Shown here: positions 54,768-63,385 of the stretch, piece by piece
Numbering within the stretch: position 1 is the first letter of the stretch
Layout of the letters: the number at the start of each line of letters is the position of its first letter
DNA from: JAWLHU01 sp049324875
GTDB taxonomy: Bacteria > Bacillota > Sulfobacillia > Symbiobacteriales > Symbiobacteriaceae
Assembly: GCA_049324875.1 (NCBI GenBank)
Contig: JBMONC010000061.1
Coordinates: 1 to 64,000 of the forward strand
Direction: 5' to 3'
DNA length: 64,000 nt
Position numbers and translations under genes: made by a program
Notes under the pieces: model-generated
What the model was told of the DNA's origin: nothing
Database searches by the model: none
The model's input: the letters and a program-made list of their open reading frames with translations, nothing else

Positions 54768-55538
54768 TCAGGGGGCCGGTGGCCGGGGTTCCGGCATCTC
54801 TGACCCGATCCGGGGCGGCAGGCCGGGGGAGGTCTGGGTCTGCACCCCTTTGAAGATCGACTGGAGGAAGGGGACATCCTGGTTCCGGACCACGAAGAGC
54901 TGCCCCTGGGTGTCGATGGAGGCGAAAAGCACATCCTTCACCCCCTCCGCTCCCCGGCTGAGCAGCTGGGCGACCAGCCACTCCTCGGTCAGGCCCACCT
55001 TCTGCAGGTTCTGCCGGTCCAGCTTGCCGTCGGTGATCAGCAGGGTGGAGTAGCCCTCGTACTTGGTGGTCAGGTTCAGGTCGCGGGGCGTCACCGGCCG
55101 CGCCTGGGAGCGGGGCACCACCGAGAGCTTGCCCGAGGACTCCAGCAGGGCAAACTCCACGTCGGCCGGGTTGTGATAACCCTTCTCCCGGAGGGCGGCG
55201 AAGACCTCCTCGACGCTGATCTGGTGCTTGATCATGTTGGCCTTCAGCAGCCGGCCGTTCTCGATAAGGGGCACCGGGGCGCCCACCAGGTAGCGTTTGG
55301 CGGGGTTCCAGAGGCTGAGGAAGGAGAGGGCGGTGTGCATCAGGGCCAGGGTGCCCAGGGCCGGAAAGGCGCGCCAGAGCGCCACCTCCTGGTTGACGAT
55401 CAGGTTGGCCGCAGCGGAGCCCAGCAGCACCTGAACGGCCAGGTCGTATGGGCGGGACTGGAACTGGAGCCCTCGCCCCAGGAAGCGGAGCAGCAGGATC
55501 AGCAGGGGGTAGACCACCAGGGCGCGCAGGTAGAGCAT
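54768..55538 (-). CDS. DUF421/YetF family membrane protein
   Basis: This 256-residue protein has three N-terminal membrane helices and a soluble YcaP/YetF-like domain: PLLILLLRFLGRGLQFQSRPYDLAVQVLLGSAAANLI, then LIENGRLLKANMIKHQISVEEVFAALREKGYHNPADVEFALLESSGKLSV. These are common in spore formers; their molecular role is not settled. ATG 55538 follows GCAGGAGGG. The longer reading upstream overlaps a pseudogene and is rejected. Confidence 0.9.
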   Translation of the reverse strand: MLYLRALVVYPLLILLLRFLGRGLQFQSRPYDLAVQVLLGSAAANLIVNQEVALWRAFPALGTLALMHTALSFLSLWNPAKRYLVGAPVPLIENGRLLKANMIKHQISVEEVFAALREKGYHNPADVEFALLESSGKLSVVPRSQARPVTPRDLNLTTKYEGYSTLLITDGKLDRQNLQKVGLTEEWLVAQLLSRGAEGVKDVLFASIDTQGQLFVVRNQDVPFLQSIFKGVQTQTSPGLPPRIGSEMPEPRPPAP

Positions 55539-55635
55539 GCAGCGGATCCCTCCTGCACCTAGCATTCCCCGACTCCCGATGGGCTCAGAATCCCGGTGAT
55601 CACCGGTGGTGGAGAGGAATTCGCCGTGTGTTGTG

Positions 55636-56267
55636 ATGGTGCAGGAGGGGCTCCTGTGGCCGGGTCTCCTCGCAGCGGCGACCGTGCTGTGACTGGGGCT
55701 GGGGCTGCGGATCTCCCGCTCCCGAGGGCAGCCGGCCGTGGCGCTGCAGGCTGCTGCCCGGCAGATGGAGTTCCTGGCCCGGGTCTCGCTGACGTGCTGG
55801 AGCAGGTCGCCCGGCTGGTGGAGCGCCATGTGGCCGGAGCCGTCGGAGAAGGATCTGCGGCTGGTGGAGGCGGCCTCCCGGGTAGTGGCGATCGCCATAC
55901 AGCGGCATGAGGTCGAGGAGGGGCGAGAGCAGAACCTGGAGTCGCTGATCCGCCATATGGCGGAGGGGGTGGCGGGGCTCCCCCTCGATGAGGCAGGCCT
56001 GCCCGATCCGCTGGTGAAGGGCGCTGCAGCGGGTCTGCCGCCCCGGGAAGGACTCCCCCGAGCGGCTCACCTTCCACCTGGGGCAGCGGGTGGTGGAGGC
56101 CCACGTCTCGCCGGTCTAGAGCGACCTGCACTTTCACGGGGCGTTGCGATCGTCCAGGATGCGACCGCCCTGGGGCGGCTGCAGGGGGGCGGGTCGATGT
56201 CAGCTCCGCGGTGGGGGTGGGCACCACCTTCAGCCTCTGGCTGCCGCTGGCGGAGAAGGTGACATAG
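55636..56267 (+). pseudogene. Decayed sensor histidine kinase
   Basis: Fragments of one sensor kinase lie in order across shifting frames: a membrane helix (GLLWPGLLAAATVL, interrupted by TGA), a GAF end (LRLVEAASRVVAIAIQRHEVEE), a PAS start (ESLIRHMAEGVAGL), a PAS part (ERLTFHLGQRVVEAHVSPV then TAG), a PAS end (GVAIVQDATALGRL), and the last kinase box (QGGRVDVSSAVGVGTTFSLW to TAG 56265). The HisKA and most of the ATPase domain are missing. So this is a dead gene with at least two frameshifts, two stops and one internal deletion. Confidence 0.8.
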
Positions 56268-56270
56268 AGG

Positions 56271-56302
56271 ACGCCCCCGGCCAGATCGCTGGTCGGGGGC
56301 GT
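56271..56302. terminator. Bidirectional terminator hairpin
   Basis: ACGCCCCCGGCCAG (56271-56284) pairs with CTGGTCGGGGGCGT (56289-56302), one G-T pair, loop ATCG. It separates the decayed kinase from the convergent zinc-ribbon gene. Confidence 0.85.
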
Positions 56303-56312
56303 TGACTAGGCG

Positions 56313-56432
56313 CTACTCCTTCTTCGCCTCTTCCTTCTTCACAAAGGTCCCCTTGCCGCCACACTCACACTTCTGGGGCTTGCACCGGCCCTCCCGCTCC
56401 GTGCCACACTGGCTGCACACGAACACCGCCAC
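56313..56432 (-). CDS. Small RCKP-type rubredoxin-like zinc-ribbon protein
   Basis: This 39-residue ORF reads AVFVCSQCGTEREGRCKPQ followed by KCECGGKGTFVKKEEAKKE. The C-x2-C, RCKP and C-x-C spacing matches the short RCKP-type rubredoxin-like family found in anaerobic and spore-forming bacteria. The four cysteines should bind zinc or iron. GTG 56432 follows AGGGGGGTGG. It is too short for common ORF cut-offs. The role is unknown. Confidence 0.8.
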   Translation of the reverse strand: MAVFVCSQCGTEREGRCKPQKCECGGKGTFVKKEEAKKE

Positions 56433-56524
56433 GCATTCCACCCCCCTGCTGGCTGGGCTGTCAGGTTCAGCCTACCATCAACCCAGGAGGGGGTGCGATG
56501 ACACCTTGGTGCTGAAAAGGTGCA

Positions 56525-57220
56525 TCAGGTGGAGCCCAGGACCTTGGTGCCCCGGGGCTGCAGACCGTAGGCGTCGGGCTCCCGGGTGACGCCCAGGGCA
56601 TCGAACTCGACGCTGCCGGGGAGCCAGGTGACCAGACCGCCCTTGCCGGTGGCGTCGATGACAAAGACGCCGCCGCTGGTCCGCTTCCCGTCCTTGATCA
56701 GCCAGAGCTGATAGGCCTGGCCGGGCTCCAGCTGGGGGAGGCCGCTGGCCTGCAGCTCGACCCGGGTCCCGTCTCCCTCCCGGGAGATGACGACCCGGCC
56801 CGCCGCTGCGGGGGCCTGCTCGGTGCCAGTCAGGGCGACGGAGCGCTGAACCGGGGCCATCGACTCATAGGCGGCGAGCCGGTCCTGGACGCTCCTCAGC
56901 TTCACGGTGGAGTAGGTGCCCAGGGCCAGCGCCAGCACCGCCGCTGCGGCGGCCACCGGGGCGGCGAAGCGGCGCCATGCGGGACGGCGACGGGCCGCCT
57001 CAGCCGCCACCCCCCGGACCACCCGCTGCTTCAGATCGGGGGGCGGCGCCACCTGCGGGGCGGCGTAGGCCAGGAGGTCGACGCTCTCCTCCACCTCGGC
57101 CAGCTTCAGCCGGCAGGCGGCGCAATGGGCCAGGTGCTCCTGAAAGGAGGCCAGCTCGGCACCCGACAGCTGGTGAAAGGCGCAGGCGATGGCATCATCA
57201 GTGCGGGGGCAGGTTTGCAT
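56525..57220 (-). CDS. Zinc-finger anti-sigma factor (RskA-like)
   Basis: This 231-residue protein has an N-terminal anti-sigma domain with the ZAS zinc motif H-x3-C-x2-C (His29, Cys33, Cys36), one membrane helix (about 86-104) and an outside RskA-type domain with WLIKDGKRTSGGVFVIDATGKG. It overlaps the ECF sigma gene by 23 bases and should hold that sigma at the membrane. Confidence 0.92.
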   Translation of the reverse strand: MQTCPRTDDAIACAFHQLSGAELASFQEHLAHCAACRLKLAEVEESVDLLAYAAPQVAPPPDLKQRVVRGVAAEAARRRPAWRRFAAPVAAAAAVLALALGTYSTVKLRSVQDRLAAYESMAPVQRSVALTGTEQAPAAAGRVVISREGDGTRVELQASGLPQLEPGQAYQLWLIKDGKRTSGGVFVIDATGKGGLVTWLPGSVEFDALGVTREPDAYGLQPRGTKVLGST

Positions 57221-57779
57221 GTCGGTCGACCTCCCTTCGGCGCGGGGCCAGCAGATGGCTGCGCAGCGCTTCGAGTCCCAATCGGATCCTCCCCTTGACG
57301 GTGCCCAGGGGCACCGCCAGCCGTCCGGCGATCTCGCTGTGGGAGAGGGCGCCGAAGTAGGCCATCTCCAGCGCCTGCCGCTGCTCCGGCGGGAGCCGCA
57401 TCAGGGCGGTGCGGACCTGGGCGCCCATCAGGGCGGTCTCCACCTCCTCCGCCGGGTTGGCGGCCGGGTCGGGCTCATCCCCGCCCGTCTCCTGGTAGCG
57501 CCCGGGCGCCATCTTCGCCCGCTGGCGGACGGCATCGACCGCCGTGGTATAGGCGATGTGGAGGATCCAGGAGGCCGCCCGCCCTCGCTCTGAGTCGAAC
57601 CGGGCCGCCTGCCGCCACACCTTGAGGAAGACCTCCTGGGTCACATCCTCCGCGGCGGCCCCCTCCCCCAGCATCCGGTAGGCCAGGGAGTAGACCTGCC
57701 GTCCGAGCCGGTCGTAGAGATCGGCCACGGCGGTCTGGTCCCCTGCGGCCAGCCGGGCGATCAGTCGCTCCTCGTCCAC
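57198..57779 (-). CDS. ECF-family RNA polymerase sigma factor
   Basis: This 193-residue sigma factor has region 2 (DLYDRLGRQVYSLAYRMLGEGAAAEDVTQEVFLKVW) and region 4 (MRLPPEQRQALEMAYFGALSHSEIAGRLAVPLGTVKGRI), and is closest in look to SigK-type ECF factors paired with RskA. It starts at GTG 57779 and is coupled to its anti-sigma gene by overlap. The target promoters are unknown. Confidence 0.94.
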   Translation of the reverse strand: MDEERLIARLAAGDQTAVADLYDRLGRQVYSLAYRMLGEGAAAEDVTQEVFLKVWRQAARFDSERGRAASWILHIAYTTAVDAVRQRAKMAPGRYQETGGDEPDPAANPAEEVETALMGAQVRTALMRLPPEQRQALEMAYFGALSHSEIAGRLAVPLGTVKGRIRLGLEALRSHLLAPRRREVDRHANLPPH

Positions 57780-57855
57780 CGGTCAGCCCCCTCCCCTCAT
57801 CGCTCCCTCGCTCCGACTTACGTACATCCTACACCGTTGGATCATCATAAGGGAA

Positions 57856-57888
57856 GAGAAGCCTGAAGCGTGGTGCTTCAGGCTTCTC
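57856..57888 (-). terminator. Terminator of the sat remnant
   Basis: A perfect 14-bp stem GAGAAGCCTGAAGC/GCTTCAGGCTTCTC with a 5-base loop, 9 bases past the sat stop, followed on the minus strand by TTCCCTT. Confidence 0.88.
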
Positions 57889-57896
57889 CTGCAGGT

Positions 57897-58241
57897 TCAG
57901 TCACCGTTGACGGGCACCTGGCCCCGGAGCCCTTCGATCAGGACCTGGGCCACCTCGGGACGGCTGAACTCGGGGGGCGGCACCTGGCCGCTGTAGAGCA
58001 TCTCCCGCACCTTGGTGCCCGAGAGCGTCAGGTGCGCCGACCTGTCGTGTGGGCAGGTTTTGGCGGAGGCCATGTTGCCGCAGGCGGTGCAGTAGAAGGT
58101 GTGCTCGAAGAAGAGCGGGGTGATCCCCAGCTCGGCGGGGTCGATCTCGTCGAAGATCCGCTGGGCATCGTAGGTCCCGTAGTAGCTGCCCACGCCGGCG
58201 TGGTCGCGCCCGACGATGAAGTGGGTGCAGCCACAGTTTGT
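57897..58241 (-). pseudogene. sat: 3' fragment of sulfate adenylyltransferase, cut by the prophage
   Basis: The last 115 or so codons of an ATP sulfurylase are intact: CTHFIVGRDHAGVGSYYGTYDAQ, the zinc cysteines in FYCTACGNMASAKTC, LSGTKVREML and PPEFSRPEVAQVLIE to TGA. The homology stops sharply upstream of NCGCTHF at about 58236-58245 and phage-type DNA begins. The rest of sat should lie beyond the far end of the prophage. The break falls inside a universally conserved catalytic stretch. Confidence 0.9.
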
Positions 58242-58263
58242 AACTTGTAGGCTCCGGCCACAT

Positions 58264-58298
58264 GAACCCCGGCCTCTTCACCCCTGGGACCGGGGTTC
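58264..58298. terminator. Hairpin at the host/prophage border
   Basis: GAACCCCGG (58264-58272) and CCGGGGTTC (58290-58298) form a 9-bp stem with a 17-base loop, followed by TCCTTTA. It may end phage transcripts or isolate sat from the phage. Confidence 0.45.
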
Positions 58299-58346
58299 TC
58301 CTTTACCTTGCGCTTTTTCCAATTTGCCCCACTGTGTATTCTGTCT

Positions 58347-58411
58347 TCATTGCTGCCCATTGCTATTAAGATAAGCTCTCTCTAAGAGATAAGAATCAAT
58401 GGGAGCAATGA
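58347..58411. repeat. Long interrupted palindrome near the prophage left end
   Basis: TCATTGCTGCCCATTG (58347-58362) is mirrored by CAATGGGAGCAATGA (58397-58411), 15 of 16 positions. The 34-base centre is AT-rich and contains AAGATAAGC and AGAGATAAGA. It may be a recombinase, repressor or packaging site. Confidence 0.6.
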
Positions 58412-58421
58412 ATAAACCCTT

Positions 58422-58564
58422 CGGGAAAAATCCCGAAAAATACCCCCGAACCCGGAAAGCCGCTTCAGCCGCCGCTTTTGAGTTTTCCGGATTTTTCTCG
58501 AAAAATCCGGGTCGAAACCACCTCTCGGAGCCGTTCTGGTTTTTCGGGAAAAATGCCGAAAAAT
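58422..58564. repeat. GAAAAAT iterons and palindromes before the phage genes
   Basis: CGGGAAAAAT(C/G)CCGAAAAAT occurs at 58422-58441 and 58545-58564, with a perfect 10-bp palindrome CCGGATTTTT/AAAAATCCGG at 58487-58510 between them. No gene is convincing here; the region 58250-58702 otherwise holds no supported gene. The position before HNH and terminase genes fits a cos/terminase-binding region. Confidence 0.6.
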
Positions 58565-58702
58565 AACCTTCGGTGCTGATCCCCAAATTCGCAGGAGAAA
58601 GTGTTGACAGATTCCATGGTTGATCCTAAGATCATTCTTGTAGGGGTGCGCCCATCCGGATGACGGGTGGGCTTCTCTGATTCTGGCAAGGGAGTGCTGG
58701 CT

Positions 58703-59035
58703 GTGATCGTTGATCGCAAAGCGGTTCGCCGGCTGTCGCCACAGATGGAGTCCCGGATGGCCCAAATCAACCCGACAGCCGAGCTGGCCATTCTCCTGGC
58801 CGACGGCGACCTGACACGGGATCACGACCGTCCGGTCAATCGGCAACTCATAAAGCCCATGTCGGTCGAACGGCTGATTGCCGCTGGTGGGAAGTTGTCC
58901 GAAGAGGAGCAAGCCCGGGTCCGCTACCACCAGCTCGGGGATCTCGTTGCGGTGGCCAAGGAGCTGGGCCGTTCGGAGGAGTGGGTCCACCAGGCCTGCG
59001 CCTGGGACATCGAGCAGCGCCGGTCTGCATCGTAA
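58703..59035 (+). CDS. Small phage protein of unknown function
   Basis: This 110-residue protein starts at GTG 58703 behind GGGAG. It is helical and charged, ending with VAKELGRSEEWVHQACAWDIEQRR, which resembles a helix-turn-helix region. Small regulators (ArpU/RinA-like) often precede HNH-terminase genes in Firmicute phages, but I cannot assign it. Confidence 0.6.
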   Translation: MIVDRKAVRRLSPQMESRMAQINPTAELAILLADGDLTRDHDRPVNRQLIKPMSVERLIAAGGKLSEEEQARVRYHQLGDLVAVAKELGRSEEWVHQACAWDIEQRRSAS

Positions 59036-59155
59036 CCGCACAGCACCGCTCACCAACAGGGTGGGCGGTTTCTTTGTGCCCTTTTCGCCAGCATGGGAAG
59101 ACCACCCGGTGGAGGGCAGTGGGTAGCGACACCGTTTTGGGCGAGAGGTGACGCC

Positions 59156-59521
59156 ATGGCCAGGGAGTTTGCCCGGGCGTTCTACAACAGCACCGCCTGG
59201 CGCAAGTGCAGGGACGCGTTCTTCAAGGCCCAGTTCGGGCTGTGCGAACGCTGCGGAGCTCCGGGCCTGATCGTCCACCACCGGATCGTTCTCACGCCGG
59301 AGAACATCCACGACCCGGCCGTCACGCTCAACTGGGAGAATCTTGAACTGCTGTGCCTGGACTGCCACAACCGGGCCCACGGCGGGCCCAGCACGGCCGA
59401 AGGGGTCGCATTCGACGACGAGGGGAACCTGGTGCCCACCCCCCCCTCCCTCGAACGGTCTCGGCCGCGGCGGGTGACCGGCGGCGGACCTCCAAAAACC
59501 CCGGAAGGGGTCCGCACATGA
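59156..59521 (+). CDS. Phage HNH endonuclease
   Basis: This 121-residue nuclease has FYNSTAWRKCRDAFFKAQFGLCERCG, the HHRIVLTPENI catalytic histidines and NWENLELLCLDCHNRAH, with two zinc-binding cysteine pairs. In cos phages an HNH protein next to the terminase is needed for specific genome cleavage. ATG 59156 follows GAGAGGTGACGCC. Confidence 0.92.
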   Translation: MAREFARAFYNSTAWRKCRDAFFKAQFGLCERCGAPGLIVHHRIVLTPENIHDPAVTLNWENLELLCLDCHNRAHGGPSTAEGVAFDDEGNLVPTPPSLERSRPRRVTGGGPPKTPEGVRT

Positions 59522-59548
59522 GGGGGGGTACAAGGGAGGGGGGTACTT

Positions 59549-59917
59549 GTGAGACTTTTCACCGAGGAAGAGAAGCGTAAGCGGGTTAAGCGCGAGATCG
59601 GCCGGCTTCGCAAGCTATTCAGGGAGATGCCGAAGGAACGGCAGTCCGCCGCCGAAGGTCTGATCCAGGAAGCGGCCTTCATGCGGGTCACCCTGGAGGA
59701 GGCCCGGCACATCATCGACCGAGACGGTGTGCTGGAGACCTTCGAGCAGGGGGAGCAGCGGTTCCTCCGTGAGCACCCCGCCACCAAGGTCTACAACGCC
59801 ATGATTCAGCGGTACTCCACCGTCTGCAAACAGATGGTGGACCTGCTGCCGGATGGTGACCCCAAGGACAAGAGCAGCGATGCCCTGATGGAGTTCCTGA
59901 AGAAGTCGAGGCGGTAG
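59549..59917 (+). CDS. Phage terminase small subunit (P27-like)
   Basis: This 122-residue helical protein (FREMPKERQSAAEGLIQEAAFMRVTLEEARHIIDRDG...KVYNAMIQRYSTVCKQMVDLLP) has the look of P27-type small terminases that recognise the packaging site. The GTG start at 59549 follows GGGAGGGG. Two bases separate its stop from the large subunit. Confidence 0.82.
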   Translation: MRLFTEEEKRKRVKREIGRLRKLFREMPKERQSAAEGLIQEAAFMRVTLEEARHIIDRDGVLETFEQGEQRFLREHPATKVYNAMIQRYSTVCKQMVDLLPDGDPKDKSSDALMEFLKKSRR

Positions 59918-59919
59918 CC

Positions 59920-61593
59920 GTGGGGCAGCCCAACTACATCCGAGAGTACTGGGCCAAGATCCAGTCCGGTGAGATCGCCGCCTGCAAGCGCCTCCGCCAG
60001 CAGTACCAGAAGCTGATCGACGAGCTTGACCATCCCCGGGACCCGTGGGTGTTCGACCTGGATCGAGCGAATCAGCCGATCGAGTTCATCGAGAACTTCT
60101 GCCGGCACTCCAAGGGCCGGTGGCTCGGTCAGCCAGTCCAGTTGGAGCTCTTCCAGAAAGCAAAGCTCCAGGCCATCTATGGTTTCGTCCACAAGGAGAC
60201 CGGCGAACGCCGCTGCCGAGAGGTCCTGACGATCGAGGGACGTAAGAATGGCAAGTCGACGGAGATGGCTGGGCTGGGGCTATACATGTTCGTGGGCGAC
60301 GGCGAAGGCGGGCCCGAGGTGTACACAGTGGCGACCAAGAAAGACCAGGCCCGGATCGTGTTCACCGAAGCGGTCAACATGGTCAGCCAGTCGCCCCCGC
60401 TGCGCAAGCACATCAAGAAGCGCAAGACCGACCTCTACTTTCCCCTAACCTTCGGCAAGTTTGAGCCCCTGGCGTCGGAGAGCAACAGCCTGGACGGCCT
60501 GAACGCTCACTGCGTAACCATCGACGAGCTCCACGCCATCCGGGACCGCAACCTCTACGACGTGATGAAACAGTCGATGTCGGCCCGCACTCAGCCGCTC
60601 CTGGCCATGATCACCACGGCCGGATTCGTGCGGGAGTGCATCTACGACGATATGTACGACTACGCCTGCAAGGTCCTGGACGGCGTGGTCGAGGACGAGC
60701 GGTTCCTGGCGTTCATCTACGAGCTGGACGACCGGAGTGAGTGGACCGACTATCGCTGTTGGGAGAAGGCGAACCCGGGGCTGGGCACCATCAAGTCCTA
60801 CGATGAGCTTGCCGCTAACGTGGAGAGGGCCAAGAACGATCCGTCGTTCCTGCCGACTGTCCTGACCAAGGATTTCAACATCCGGGAGACCCGGGCCGGC
60901 ACGTGGCTGACCTTCGAGCAGGCGGAAAACAAGGCCACCTTCGCCCTGGAGGATCTCCGGGACTCCTACGCCATCAGCGGGGTGGACCTGAGCGCCACCA
61001 CCGACCTGACAGCCGCCTGGGTGCTGGTCATGAAGCCCGGCGCCCCGACCATCTATGCGTTCGGGCAGGGGTTCATGCCGGGCGAAAACATTGAGCAGCG
61101 GTCCATCGAGGATAAAATCCCCTATGACAAGTGGGCCCAGCGGGGGTTGATTACCCTCTGCCCGGGCAATCGGGTGGATCACCGCTACGTCACCGACTGG
61201 TTCGCCCGGCTGCGGGAGGACCTCGATATCTCCTGCTACTGGGTAGGGTACGACAGCTGGAACTCGCCGGCCTGGGTGGAGGACATGGAGACTCGCCTGG
61301 GGTACGTCAAGGGCGAAAACCTGATTCCGGTGATCATGGGAGCCAGGACCCTCTCAGCCCCGATGAAGGAGCTGAAGGCGGACCTGATGAGCAAGCGGAT
61401 CAACTACAACCACAACCCGCTGCTGCTGTGGGCCCTCACCAACATGGCCGTCGAGGTCGACAAGAACGAGAACATCCGCCCCATCAAGGGGCAGAACAAG
61501 CGCCAGCGCATCGACCCTGCGGTGGCGCTCATCATTGCCTACACCGTCCTCCAGAACCACCTGGAGGACTATAAGGCGCTGATAGGGTGGTGA
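59920..61593 (+). CDS. Phage terminase large subunit
   Basis: This 557-residue packaging motor has the ATPase N-terminal half with the Walker A-like EGRKNGKST (about 107-115) and Walker B CVTIDELHAI (about 199-208), and a C-terminal RNase H-like nuclease with SGVDLSATTDLTAAW and the catalytic DSWNSPAWVEDM segment. The GTG start at 59920 follows GGCGG. It is the usual HK97-type, about 550 residues. Confidence 0.95.
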   Translation: MGQPNYIREYWAKIQSGEIAACKRLRQQYQKLIDELDHPRDPWVFDLDRANQPIEFIENFCRHSKGRWLGQPVQLELFQKAKLQAIYGFVHKETGERRCREVLTIEGRKNGKSTEMAGLGLYMFVGDGEGGPEVYTVATKKDQARIVFTEAVNMVSQSPPLRKHIKKRKTDLYFPLTFGKFEPLASESNSLDGLNAHCVTIDELHAIRDRNLYDVMKQSMSARTQPLLAMITTAGFVRECIYDDMYDYACKVLDGVVEDERFLAFIYELDDRSEWTDYRCWEKANPGLGTIKSYDELAANVERAKNDPSFLPTVLTKDFNIRETRAGTWLTFEQAENKATFALEDLRDSYAISGVDLSATTDLTAAWVLVMKPGAPTIYAFGQGFMPGENIEQRSIEDKIPYDKWAQRGLITLCPGNRVDHRYVTDWFARLREDLDISCYWVGYDSWNSPAWVEDMETRLGYVKGENLIPVIMGARTLSAPMKELKADLMSKRINYNHNPLLLWALTNMAVEVDKNENIRPIKGQNKRQRIDPAVALIIAYTVLQNHLEDYKALIGW

Positions 61594-61597
61594 TTCG

Positions 61598-62839
61598 GTG
61601 GAGCGACGGAGCCTGTTCCAGACCATCTTCGGGGCGCTGCGGCCGAGCAGTCTACTCACCCAGCTGCGAGTGCTCTCCGGCTACACCCCCGTTTTTACCC
61701 CCTGGCAGGGGAAGCCCTACGAAGCCGATGTAGTCAGGGCGGCGGTGGACGCCATCGCCCGGAATGCGGCCAAGCTGAAGGCGAAGCACGTCAGGCGGCT
61801 GAATGGGCGGATCATCCCTGTAGGCGGCCAGATCGAACGGCGGCTCACCGTGCGTCCGAATCAGAACATGAACGCCTACGATTTCCTCTACCGGCTCATC
61901 ACCACCCTGATGATCGACAACAACGCCTTCGCCTACCCGGTCTGGGATGGTCCGAACCTGGTGGCCATCTGGCCGGTCAACTGCGTCATGGCGGAGTTTC
62001 TGGAGGATGCCCGCAGGGTCATCTACGTCAAGTTCTACTTCGCTGACGGCGGCAGTGTGGTGCTCCCGTACTCCGAGGTCATTCACCTGCGGCGGCACTA
62101 CTACAGCAGCGACCTGCTGGGTGAGCAGAACCAACCGGTCAACGCGACCCTCTCAGCCATCCACACCACCAACGAGGGCTTGGCCCAGGCGGTCAAGGTC
62201 TCGGCCCACCTCCGCGGCATTCTGAAGTTTCAGGGGATGTTGAAGGACGAGGATATCAAGAAGAACCGGGAACGGTTCGTCAACGAGTACATGACCGTCC
62301 AGAACAGCGGCGGCGTGGCGGCGCTGGACTCCAAAGCCGAGTACCAGGAGCTGAAGAGCCAGCCCCTCATGGTCAACGCGGCCCAGATGAAGGAGCTGCG
62401 TAACGCGGTTTTCCGCTACTTCGGCGTGTCGGAACCGATCGTCATGGGCGACTACACCGAGGAGCAGTGGAATGCGTTCTACGAGTCCACCATCGAGCCG
62501 CTGGCGCTCCAGCTCTCCCTCGAGTTCACCAGCAAGCTGTTCACGGAACGGGAGCAGGGCCATGGCAACGAGATCGTGTTCGAGGCCAACCGGCTGCAAT
62601 ATGCCAGCGTGACAACCAAACTCGATCTGCGGGAGATGGTGGACCGGGGGGCCCTCACGCCGAACGAGTGGCGCGAGGCATTCAACCTGGCCCCGGTGGA
62701 GGGTGGCGACAAGCCGATCCGCCGGCTGGATACCCGACCGACAGACGAAGAGGAAGGGGGCGACAAGTATGGCGATGCTGGAGACGGCCAAGCGGGAGAT
62801 CCGCCTGGCGGAGATTCGGGCGCTGGATCCGGCGAGTGA
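61598..62839 (+). CDS. Phage portal protein (HK97 type)
   Basis: This 413-residue protein matches HK97-type portals: VRAAVDAIARNAAKLKAKHVRR, NMNAYDFLYRLITTLMIDNNAFAYP, HLRRHYYSSDLLGEQ, KFQGMLKDEDIKKNRERFVNEYM, and FGVSEPIVMGDYTEEQWNAFYESTIEPLALQL. It forms the dodecameric ring for DNA entry. Its last 71 bases overlap the protease gene. Confidence 0.93.
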   Translation: MERRSLFQTIFGALRPSSLLTQLRVLSGYTPVFTPWQGKPYEADVVRAAVDAIARNAAKLKAKHVRRLNGRIIPVGGQIERRLTVRPNQNMNAYDFLYRLITTLMIDNNAFAYPVWDGPNLVAIWPVNCVMAEFLEDARRVIYVKFYFADGGSVVLPYSEVIHLRRHYYSSDLLGEQNQPVNATLSAIHTTNEGLAQAVKVSAHLRGILKFQGMLKDEDIKKNRERFVNEYMTVQNSGGVAALDSKAEYQELKSQPLMVNAAQMKELRNAVFRYFGVSEPIVMGDYTEEQWNAFYESTIEPLALQLSLEFTSKLFTEREQGHGNEIVFEANRLQYASVTTKLDLREMVDRGALTPNEWREAFNLAPVEGGDKPIRRLDTRPTDEEEGGDKYGDAGDGQAGDPPGGDSGAGSGE

Positions 62840-63371
62840 CCAGCAGGAGATGATCGTGGAGGGCCGGGCCATCGTCTATGATAGCCCGACCGTCATGTAC
62901 GAGATCGATGGGGTCAAGTACTACGAGGTCATCGCCCGAGGAGCCCTTGACGGAGCCGACCTGCGGGATGTGCCCTTCAAGTACAACCACAGCGACAACG
63001 TGATGGTGATGGCCCGGACCCGGAACCGGACCCTGGAGCTGATCCCGGACGAGCAGGGACTCCTGATCCGGGCGAAGCTGGCCAACACCACGGCTGGACG
63101 GGATCTCTACGAGCTAATCAGGCGGGGCGACATCGACAAGATGTCCTTCGCCTTTACTGTTGCCGAACACAGCTACAACCGGGACACCCGGACCCGCACC
63201 ATCACCAAGTTCAAGAGGATCTGGGATGTGTCGGCGGTGGACATCCCGGCCTACCCGGATACCTCTATCACCGCACGGGACTTCTACAGGGCGCAGGCGG
63301 AGGCCGAGCGCCAGGCGGCGGAGGCCGCCCAGGAGCTCCGCAAGCGGTTACTGCTCAAAACGTACCTGTAA
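62769..63371 (+). CDS. Phage prohead protease (HK97 type)
   Basis: This 200-residue serine protease matures the capsid. VEGRAIVYDSPTVMYEI, VPFKYNHSDNVMVMARTRN (with the catalytic His), and RGDIDKMSFAFTV (with the catalytic Ser) are visible, plus SAVDIPAYPDTSI. ATG 62769 follows AAGGGGGCGA inside the portal gene. Confidence 0.92.
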   Translation: MAMLETAKREIRLAEIRALDPASDQQEMIVEGRAIVYDSPTVMYEIDGVKYYEVIARGALDGADLRDVPFKYNHSDNVMVMARTRNRTLELIPDEQGLLIRAKLANTTAGRDLYELIRRGDIDKMSFAFTVAEHSYNRDTRTRTITKFKRIWDVSAVDIPAYPDTSITARDFYRAQAEAERQAAEAAQELRKRLLLKTYL

Positions 63372-63385
63372 GGAGGAGAATCGCC

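Noticed and set aside
54768..55898. 376-codon reading of the DUF421 gene
   Set aside because: The first 120 codons lie over the decayed kinase and lack family similarity; ATG 55538 has the ribosome site.
58347..58586. Minus-strand 79-codon ORF at the prophage border
   Set aside because: Its repeated FSAFFPK/FSGFFPK residues only reflect the GAAAAAT DNA repeats; no ribosome site.
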